The notes under the pieces are model-generated. The model was not told where the DNA came from. It ran no database searches and saw only the letters and a list, made by a program, of their open reading frames with translations. From Desulfomonile tiedjei (lineage in GTDB: Bacteria > Desulfobacterota > Desulfomonilia > Desulfomonilales > Desulfomonilaceae), in the NCBI GenBank assembly GCA_016218715.1, contig JACRDG010000120.1, forward strand, positions 89,626 through 153,625: a stretch of DNA of 64,000 nucleotides, read 5' to 3'. This document shows positions 33,983 to 41,800 of the stretch, one piece after another (positions within the stretch are counted from its first letter, which is position 1; each line of letters opens with the position of its first letter). The translations under genes and the position numbers were made by a program.

Positions 33983-34192
33983 TCAGTGGGACGCCGCCGA
34001 CACTCGAAGGGGCGCTCCGAGCCCTGGGTCGATCACGGCCATGTCGTCGAGCATCTGGTCGTACGGGCACGTGGCGCAGTCGTAGCATCGGGCGCACAGC
34101 TTCGCTGCAGGTGCAAGGCCCGTGAGCGCATGAACGCAGTGCAGTTGGTGTGCGATAACATCGAACAGCCTTGTCTCTTGATTCCTTTCCAT
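33983..34192 (-). CDS. Small Cys-motif protein (paralogue of the GcvH-like N-terminus)
   Basis: 69 residues from ATG 34192, with an excellent ribosome site (gcaggaggcccgtc). Its core 'CARCYDCATCPYDQMLDDM' nearly copies the second Cys motif of the following gene, and 'CVHALTGLAPAAKLC' matches the segment just before it. It is thus a stand-alone version of that motif region without the GcvH-like domain. It is likely a small metal- or Fe-S-binding protein co-expressed with the larger one, first in the operon behind the sigma54 promoter at 34279. Confidence 0.78.
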   Translation of the reverse strand: MERNQETRLFDVIAHQLHCVHALTGLAPAAKLCARCYDCATCPYDQMLDDMAVIDPGLGAPLRVSAASH

Positions 34193-34278
34193 GACGGGCC
34201 TCCTGCTGCGGTATTCTGAGCCTGCTGTTTCGGCTGAAGGGCTTTCGATCCCTTTGTCGCCTCATTTGCCCATTGAAT

Positions 34279-34297
34279 AAGCAGGAGTCGTGCCAAG
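34279..34297 (-). promoter_or_regulatory. Sigma54 (-24/-12) promoter for the Cys-motif genes
   Basis: Read on the minus strand: cttggcacgactcctgctt, i.e. TGGCACG, four bases, then CTGCT, with the invariant GG and GC 10 nt apart. The only consensus change is C for the first T of TTGC. The start site would be near 34270, about 78 nt upstream of the ATG at 34192. Confidence 0.72.
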
Positions 34298-34395
34298 ATG
34301 ATGCGATACGACCACCATGTTGATATAACTAAGCATAGTTGGCTCCTCCGCCCTGATTGTCCGAGCCCGCAGATGAGGGAAAAATCAACACGGCA

Positions 34396-34488
34396 GTGTG
34401 GCGGATCTACCACACCGATCTCAACTAAATGACTTCGCAGGATAATAGGCGAGTGTTGGAAAATACCACAGCGGTGTGCCGAAACACC
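34396..34488. promoter_or_regulatory. Cluster of GTGTGG/CCACAC palindromes, candidate enhancer sites
   Basis: Three related inverted repeats: gtgtgg-N8-ccacac (34396-34415, perfect), gtgttgg...ccaca (34453-34469, imperfect) and ggtgt-N6-acacc (34473-34488, perfect). They lie about 100-210 bp upstream of the sigma54 promoter at 34279-34297 on the same reading direction, the usual place for NtrC-type activator sites. The NtrC-family regulator encoded at 35290-36654 is a natural candidate to bind them; that link is inference. Confidence 0.6.
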
Positions 34489-34617
34489 ACAGTTAGCGGA
34501 AAGAAAGGTAATGGCCAATGCAAAACCTGATGATGAATTCTCAGTTGCGCGCACGTGCCGCGCATCCGTTACTCCCAATATGATTTCTTTGAATGTAAAC
34601 CGGAATTTCTCACGCGG

Positions 34618-35199
34618 TCATTGCAGCGCGGCTCTCAGCGCGTCAAAGAGGAAAAGCTCGCAGTACGGGCAGAGGTAATTCAATTTGCTGTCCAGATCCA
34701 TAAGGCTGTTGGACGCACGCATCACGCATCGGTCGGTGTGGCAATGGGCAATATTGAACGTGTGCCCGATCTCGTGGAGCGCCACTTTCACGACACGATC
34801 CAGGAATTGCTCTCTGGATACGGGTTCGCCGGTCTGGTCGGTATAGAGGCGATGGCATGACATGACCGCCGCGGAGCCGCCCATGTACGCCTCCCCGAAC
34901 ACATAGGTGAGGATGGGATTGCACAGGTCCTTTTGCGTGACCCCCAGGACCTTGAGGCTCTTATGAGGACGATCGTTGGCCAGAAATTTGATAACCGTCA
35001 TGGCATTGTATTGGTTCCGGCCCTCCATGAAGGCATCCTGAGGAATGATCGTTTCCTCCTCCACATCCACCGGGACCCGCAAAATGCCCTGGAGGCTGTC
35101 TGAGACCACCCGAATCACGTCCGGCCCTACCTTGCCGAGCGGGACCACGGAAATGAGACCTTTGTTTGCTGAGGGAGGTTGCTCTTTCTTCTTCTTCAC
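34618..35199 (-). CDS. amzA: Archaemetzincin-type zinc metalloprotease
   Basis: 193 residues from GTG 35199. The metzincin-like zinc site is 'LHEIGHTFNIAHCHTDRC' (HExxHxxxxxHC), followed by 'NYLCPYCELF', whose Cys pair joins the upstream Cys to form the second, structural zinc site typical of archaemetzincins. Size fits the family. These are common in archaea and patchy in bacteria, and the cellular substrate is unknown. There is no signal peptide, so it is cytoplasmic. It lies 90 bp after the NtrC-type regulator gene on the same strand. Confidence 0.92.
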   Translation of the reverse strand: MKKKKEQPPSANKGLISVVPLGKVGPDVIRVVSDSLQGILRVPVDVEEETIIPQDAFMEGRNQYNAMTVIKFLANDRPHKSLKVLGVTQKDLCNPILTYVFGEAYMGGSAAVMSCHRLYTDQTGEPVSREQFLDRVVKVALHEIGHTFNIAHCHTDRCVMRASNSLMDLDSKLNYLCPYCELFLFDALRAALQ

Positions 35200-35289
35200 G
35201 TCGCCTCTGCCACACCGGGGCGTTTTTCAGAATGTGTCCTCCCCCATCGCGATTCCGCGGGACTGCGTTCATCCCGGAAAACAGTTGCT

Positions 35290-36654
35290 TCAGAGCTTCT
35301 CCGAAGGATGGAGGTCGTATTTGCGCAGCTTCTTGTGGAGCGTGGTCCGATCCACCTCCAGGACTTTGGCTGCGTGGCTGATGTTCCACCCTTCCTCGTC
35401 AAGGACGCGGCGGATATGTGCTATCTCTGCTTCATGTAGCGATCGAGGTCCCCGACCGTCCGTAACCCCGCCCGCTGCCGGCTGGAGGTAATCAAACGCT
35501 TCCGCGGTGAGCACTCGTTTCCGCGCGGTCACCACGGCACGCTCGACGACGTTTTCCAGCTCTCGGATATTTCCCGGCCAGTCATAGCCGACCAGGATTT
35601 GCATGGCTCGATGGTCGATGGCGTCCACGTCCCGATTGGTTTCCCGGGCAAAGCGTCGCACAAAATGTTCGGCCAGGGGTGGAATGTCGTCACGCCTTTC
35701 CCTGAGGGGAGGAATTCGCAGGGTAATCACGTTGATCCGGTAGAAGAAATCCTGCCTGAAATTGCCCTGTACGATCGCCTGATTCAGGTCGCGGTGCGTG
35801 GCGCTTATCAGCCTGAAATCGGCTCTGATCGGATCGACCCCTCCGACTCGGTAGAAGACCCGATCCTGCAGGATACGCAACAGGTCCACCTGCATCTTGG
35901 GGGAGATCTCGCCGACTTCGTCCAGAAATAGGGTCCCGCCCTCGGCCACTTCAATGAGCCCTTTCTTGGGGCGAATCGCGCCGGTAAACGAACCTTTTTC
36001 GAACCCGAAGATTTCGCTTTCGATCAGCGATTCGGGAATCGCTCCGCAGTTGATGGGGACGAAGGGGCCGCCGATCCTTTTGCTGCTGGCATGGATCGCC
36101 CGTGCGATGAGTTCTTTTCCGGTCCCCGTTTCGCCGAGGATGAGGATGGAAGAGTCGCTCGCTGAGACTTCCTGAATCGTGCGGAACAATTCCACCATGG
36201 GTGCGGACACGCCGATGATTTCATCAGGAGCCGCCCAGCAACGGTTAACTTCACTGCGGAGGTACTGAGCCTCTTCGAGAAGCCTCTTGTGTTCGAGCAA
36301 CTTTGCCAGCATGAGACCAAGCCCGTCAGGATCGAAGGGCTTGACGAGGAAGTCGTTCGCGCCGAGCCTCATGGCCTGCACGGCATGTTCGACCGTTCCG
36401 TATGCGGTGATAATCACCACCAGCGTGGTGGGAAAGTTCTCTTTCACCTTCTCGAGGAGCGCAAAGCCGTCCATTCCGGGCATCTTTATGTCGACAAAAA
36501 GGATATCATAGAAATGCTGCTCCAACAGAGCAAGGGCATGCGCTCCCGATTCGGCCTTATCCACAACCGCTGCTTCCTTTTCCAGCCAGGCTGCCAGCGA
36601 TTCGCGCACGATCAGCTCGTCGTCCACCACCATCAATCTGTGTCTTCGGCCCAT
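35290..36654 (-). CDS. NtrC-family sigma54-dependent response regulator
   Basis: 454 residues. Receiver at about 5-120 ('LMVVDDELIVRESLAAW', acceptor in 'DILFVDIKMPG', Lys in 'FLVKPFD'). AAA+ domain at about 145-380 with Walker A 'ILGETGTGKELIA', the sigma54-contacting loop 'FEKGSFTGAIRPKKG' (GSFTGA in place of GAFTGA, a tolerated variant) and Walker B 'GGTLFLDEVGEI'. A Fis-type helix-turn-helix ends the protein ('ISHAAKVLEVDRTTLHKKL'). Its kinase is encoded 19 bp upstream. Likely targets include the sigma54 promoters found in this window. Confidence 0.95.
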   Translation of the reverse strand: MGRRHRLMVVDDELIVRESLAAWLEKEAAVVDKAESGAHALALLEQHFYDILFVDIKMPGMDGFALLEKVKENFPTTLVVIITAYGTVEHAVQAMRLGANDFLVKPFDPDGLGLMLAKLLEHKRLLEEAQYLRSEVNRCWAAPDEIIGVSAPMVELFRTIQEVSASDSSILILGETGTGKELIARAIHASSKRIGGPFVPINCGAIPESLIESEIFGFEKGSFTGAIRPKKGLIEVAEGGTLFLDEVGEISPKMQVDLLRILQDRVFYRVGGVDPIRADFRLISATHRDLNQAIVQGNFRQDFFYRINVITLRIPPLRERRDDIPPLAEHFVRRFARETNRDVDAIDHRAMQILVGYDWPGNIRELENVVERAVVTARKRVLTAEAFDYLQPAAGGVTDGRGPRSLHEAEIAHIRRVLDEEGWNISHAAKVLEVDRTTLHKKLRKYDLHPSEKL

Positions 36655-36673
36655 GATCGGTCAACCGCCTCCT

Positions 36674-38269
36674 TCAACTCCGCCGATCGATGCCGGGCTC
36701 CTGCCGGCTCATCCGGTACGCGGGAAGAGTGACGACAAATTTCGTACCCTTGCCCTCTTCGCTCTGCATCTCGAGCATGCCCCCATGCTGAGCGACAATA
36801 CCATAAGCCACGCTCAGCCCCAGACCCACCCCTTTTCCGATCTCCTTGGTGGTCACGAACGGCTCGAAAACCTGGGGCTGGACTGCCTTCGGAATGCCGG
36901 TACCCGTGTCGCTGACGGTTACCTTCACTCGGTCGGAATTGTGGCCCGTTTCAACCGAAACCGTGATGACGCCCCCTTCGGGCATCGCTTCCACCGAGTT
37001 GAGCATGAGATTCAGCAATACCTGTTTGATCTGATTGCGGTCGCCATGGACGGCCGGAACGCCGTCAGGCATGACCCGCGTCAGGACTATCCCCTGGAGC
37101 TCCAAACGGTTGCCGATCAGCAGGAGAATTTCGTCCAATAAGGGATTGAGTTCCACGGCGGACTTCTGCAGCGTGCCCAGACGGGCAAACGAGAGGAGAC
37201 TCTTGAGAATCTCGCCGCATCGGGAAGACTCAGTGGCAATCAGCTCCAGGTAGGTCCGAAATCGCTGTATTTGTTCCGCGGAAATCGAGTTTGTGTCGAG
37301 AGCCTCTTTCATGAGCTTGGCAAAAGTCAGGATCCCCTGGATCGGGTTGTTGATGTCGTGGACCGCCGCGGCAGCCAATTTACCCAAAGCCGTCATCTTG
37401 TCTTGGTGCAAGACATGGGTAAAGTTCTGGCGCATGTTCCTGGCTTGGCGATCGAGCACCCGAGCCAATCCCGTGGTTACATCCTTCCACACGATCAGGA
37501 CCGATTTTCTCCCTTCTTCGTCTTCAGGGAGCGGATATGTGCTTATGGTATAGTAGCGTGTCGAGCCGTCCTCGCGACGCTCCTCCTTGACGCTGTGGGT
37601 GGAGCGACCCGTCTCGAAGACTTCCGTTGCAGGGCATCGGCCTCCCATGCGGAAGCACGGCTCCATGCTGCGATTGATGACCCAGTGGCAGGCTCTGCCG
37701 AGGCATCCCTTCCTGGTCATTCTCGTCTTGGTCAGGATGATGTTGTTGATATCGACGACCCGGAAATTCTCGTCAATCACCATGGTGCTGACCTCAGATC
37801 CAGCCATCAGCACCTGTTTCATCACTTCCACGGTATGTAGCTTCTTCTCGGTGGTTCCGAGCTGGCCGGAGACCCTCTTCAGGTTCTGCAGGGCCTCGAG
37901 AGCGAAGGAATCGAGAATACGAGTCTTGGTCGGAACGATCCGCAAGAGGTCCTGATGGAGCCTGCGATTTCGTGTCGCAAGGATCACCAGGTCGGGAGGG
38001 TGTTCTCGGACGAATTTGCGGTAGTTCGACACCAGATGAACATCTACGTCCGTTCCGACACGTTCGGGGAGGTCCTGTTTTCGCATGCAGACCACGCCCG
38101 TCAGGCGGAGGTCGACGTTCATGGAACTCAAGGAATCGAGGATAGAGCTCGCCTTGTCGAGAATGCCCTTCCCGCCGATGATGACCGCGTTCAGGGCGGT
38201 TCTCTCCGCAGGCCTCTTGCGCGCTCCAGGCCTCCCGGATGCGAGTTTTACGTGCCGCACGACCGCCAT
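36674..38269 (-). CDS. PAS sensor histidine kinase with N-terminal Rossmann-like domain
   Basis: 531 residues if ATG 38269 is the start; the track's 38365 lies in sequence without a ribosome site, and neither start is certain. The first ~150 residues look like a nucleotide-binding alpha/beta domain ('LNAVIIGGKGILDKASSIL', 'PPDLVILATRNRRLHQDLL'). A PAS domain follows with a Cys-rich loop ('GRACHWVINRSMEPC' and 'RMGGRCPATEV'). Kinase core: H box 'AAAVHDINNPIQGIL', N box 'LLNLMLNSVEAM', G1 'VSDTGTGI', G2 'GVGLGLSV'. It sits directly upstream of the NtrC-type regulator and should phosphorylate it. Confidence 0.9.
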   Translation of the reverse strand: MAVVRHVKLASGRPGARKRPAERTALNAVIIGGKGILDKASSILDSLSSMNVDLRLTGVVCMRKQDLPERVGTDVDVHLVSNYRKFVREHPPDLVILATRNRRLHQDLLRIVPTKTRILDSFALEALQNLKRVSGQLGTTEKKLHTVEVMKQVLMAGSEVSTMVIDENFRVVDINNIILTKTRMTRKGCLGRACHWVINRSMEPCFRMGGRCPATEVFETGRSTHSVKEERREDGSTRYYTISTYPLPEDEEGRKSVLIVWKDVTTGLARVLDRQARNMRQNFTHVLHQDKMTALGKLAAAAVHDINNPIQGILTFAKLMKEALDTNSISAEQIQRFRTYLELIATESSRCGEILKSLLSFARLGTLQKSAVELNPLLDEILLLIGNRLELQGIVLTRVMPDGVPAVHGDRNQIKQVLLNLMLNSVEAMPEGGVITVSVETGHNSDRVKVTVSDTGTGIPKAVQPQVFEPFVTTKEIGKGVGLGLSVAYGIVAQHGGMLEMQSEEGKGTKFVVTLPAYRMSRQEPGIDRRS

Positions 38270-38824
38270 GATGATGCCAAGCCTTGCGACGGGAGCAAGG
38301 ATGCTCTCAACAAGCAACGTTAAGGGTGAGCCACCGGAATCGGGGTACCTTTGTGCCGTCGGCACGCGGGTCGATATTTTCGGCTCTTACAGTCACGATA
38401 ACCCATTGCGCCCGGTCTTACAAGGAAATCCCGCGTGACGACGAAGATCATGAGGCCTTGATGAGGCTCAGTCGCAACCTGCGCGTGCACTATGCTCACC
38501 GACATACGGGACCGAACTTGCGATAAGATGCACCTGGCGCTCCATGGCATAAATGCGCTTTCTCTTTTTGAGTTCCCGCTCTTGGCTGTTCAGTGGGGCC
38601 GGCATCTTGCCGGTCCATCAAGAAATGACAGGCAGGATGCCTGTCCGGCCGAACAGCCAGCGGGCGTAGGATGCGGTGACCAAGGGGAACCGCATCGTTC
38701 GAAGATTTCTCTCGACAGATGCGGTTCGCTTCGCTCACCGCATCCTACCTGACCGAGAGCCGCCGCCTCGTCGGGCAGAATCTGCGACCGTGTTTGCGAG
38801 AAGATGTACTAAGTGAGACGATTC
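38270..38824. repeat. Intergenic region with dispersed repeat copy R2
   Basis: No gene seen. Positions about 38575-38752 hold the fullest copy of the dispersed repeat: 'tcagtggggccggcatcttg' with its palindrome, then a second palindrome-like 'ggcaggatgcctgtccggcc', then a large inverted pair, 'gtaggatgcggtgaccaagg' against 'cgctcaccgcatcctacctg', about 80 bp apart. Parts match R1 (23618-23745) and R3 (43915-43955). Confidence 0.7.
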
Positions 38825-41800
38825 TCACTTCCCCACTCCAGGACCGTCTTCGCCAGGCAGATCCGCTCCGACAACGGTTTCAATATCATGTCCGGGCGAA
38901 ACGATTTCCCGAGCTGCCGGCGGCTCCTCTTTCAGAGCCACATCGACCATGTACCTGACTCGCTCGTCTCTCAGCGCCGCGCCCAGGATGTAACTGAGCT
39001 TGTCGTCTCCCAGGGCGTTATTGAGCGTTGTTCTCGCGCGTTCGTCTCTCAACGTAGTTTCGATCATGTACCTGAGCCGTTCGCGCACCCTGGCCGCCTC
39101 GTCAGCCTCGGAAAGCTCTTCAACCCTCCCGATTCCGGCGACTTCTTGTGCCGCAGCAGGCGCCTCGACTATTTCTTCGGCGAGGGCATCCTCAAGGGCA
39201 GATTCCAGCGGCTCTCCGGCGAGTGCCGCGTCGATCATGTCGGCGATCTGGTCGTCCTTGAAGTGACGGATCTGGGCTGCACCGGTGGGACAAACCACGC
39301 CACAGGCGCCGCAGCCTTTGCACAGAGCCGGGTTGACCTCGGACACCGCGACTCCCGGCACCACTTCCGTGAGCTGAGGCGCCTGGTACGGACAAGCTTC
39401 CACGCAGCGCCCGCAGCCCCTGCACAGGAACCGGTCGATAACCGAAACGGTTCCCGGGACTTCGACGAATCCACGAGCGAGGCAGGATGCTGCATGACAT
39501 CCCGTAGCTTCCGCTTGCGCTATCGTCTCATCCAGCGGTTTGGGATGGTGAGCCAGCCCGGCGAGGAAGACACCGTCCGTGGCAAAGTCAACGGGTCTCA
39601 ACTTCATGTGCGCCTCGAGATAAGACCCGTCAGCGTGCGTGGAAACCTTGAACAGCCTCGCCAGTTCCTTGTTGTTCTCACGCGGGACGATCGCGGAGGC
39701 GAGCACGAGACTGTCCGCGTCGACGGTCATAGTTCCTCCAAGCACCAGATCCCGGACCTGAACCCGAATGCGTTTCCCCGACTCCACTACGGGCGGATGT
39801 TCGGGTTCGTAACGGACAAAAATGACGCCCATCCTACGGGCCTGCTCATAGTACGGTTCATTGAGCCCGTAGGTCCGGATGTCCCGGTACAACACGAACA
39901 CGTTGGCCTCCGGATTCGCCTCTTTCAGGGCGATGGCATCCGTCACGGAGTGATTGCAGCACACCTTGCTGCACCAGGGCCGCTCCTCGCAGCGTGATCC
40001 CACGCATTGAATGAATACCGTCGTGTCGGCCTTCATGACCGCTGGGTCGCCGGCCCTCATGACCTCACTCATCTCGAGGTGGGTTCTTATTCGAGGATCG
40101 CTGCCGTAGCCGTAGAGATTCGGTTTCCACTCCGTCGCTCCGGTGGCGAGGACCGCGACACCGTGCTCGATCTCCATACTCTGGTCACCGTAGCCGGAGA
40201 TTCGTGTCGAGAACTTGCCAATGAACCCTTTGACATCCTCCACGCGGGAATTGAAATGCACCTCGATGGCATCATGGGAAGTCACCGTCTCCACGAGCCT
40301 TTGCACGAACGGCTGGACCTCTTCGCCTCGGATCGTCCGGAAGAGCCTCAAGGCGTTGCCGCCGAGCTTGTCGGTGGCTTCCACGAGATGGACCGAGAAC
40401 CCTTGAGAGGCTATATTGAGAGCCGATACCATTCCCGCGACACCGCCGCCGACCACCAGCGCGGATTGAATCATAGGGAGTTGCTGATCCCAGACAGGCT
40501 CCAGCTTCCCGGCGCGGGCCACAGCCATTCGTACGAGATCGACCGCCTTTTCCGTAGCCCTTTCCTTTTGGTCCATATGAACCCACGAGCAGTGCTCGCG
40601 AATATTCGCCATCTCGACCAGATACCGGTTCAGGCCTGCTTCACGCGCGGTGTTCTGGAATATGGCCAGGTGGGTGCGCGGGGTACACGAAGCAATCACC
40701 ACGCGGTTCAGTTCATGTTCCTCGATGATTCTCTTAATGTTGACCTGGGCATCCTGAGAGCAGGTGAACAGATTCTCCCCCGCGTATGCGACCCTTGGGA
40801 AGTGCCGAGCACGCCGCACCACCTCGGGGACGTCGACGGTTGAAGCGATATTAATTCCACACCTGCATACGAACACGCCGATCCGGGGAATTTGACCGGC
40901 CATATCTCTTTCCGGCGGCAGTTCCTTCACGGTGGTCAAGGAATTCCTTGCCGGAGCGAGGAGTCGGCAAGAGGCTCCAGCGGCAGCAGAAGCCTGAACC
41001 ACCGTGCCGGGAATGTCTTTCGGTCCCTGGAACATGCCGATCGCGTACACGCCGTCGCGGCTCGTCTTCACCGGCTCGAAGGAAGAAGTAGCACAGAAGC
41101 CGATTTCGTCGAGCTGGACCCCAAGCTTTTCTGCCAGTTCGCGGGAGGCTTCCCCAGCCTTCAGCCCGACCGCGAGGACGACCATGTCGAAGTTTTCCTT
41201 GGCTGGGCGCTGGTTCTCATCGATATAGGTAAGCTGGAGGTCCTTGCTCGCCGGGTCTTCCACCACGCGGCTCACCATGGATCGGATAAACCTGACGCCT
41301 CCTTCGTTCATCGCTCGTTCGTAGTACGCTTCAAAATCTTTTCCGGCCGCGCGCATGTCCATGAAGAAGATCGTGGGTTGGATACCAGCGTCATGTTCTC
41401 GCGCGATGACCGCCTCCTTGATCGAGGCCATACAGCATATCGCACTGCAATGAGGCATACCTTTCTGAGGGTCCCGCGAGCCTACGCACTGTATCCAGGC
41501 CACTTTCCTGGGATGTTTCTCGTCCGACGGCCTTTTGACTTCTCCGTTGTACGGACCGGACGCGCTCAACATCCGCTCGAACTCCATGTTGGTCAGGACG
41601 TTGGCGGCAATGCCGTAGGAGAATTCTCCTCGAACCTTGGTCGGATCTATCAGATCATAGCCGGTGGAGAGGATCACGGTTCCTACTTCCACATCGCGAT
41701 ACGAGTCGCTCATCGCGTGATCGACCGCGTCGGCAGAACAAGCCTTAACGCACTCCATGCACTCCGAACAGAGCCCGCAATTGAAGCATCGGTTCGCTTC

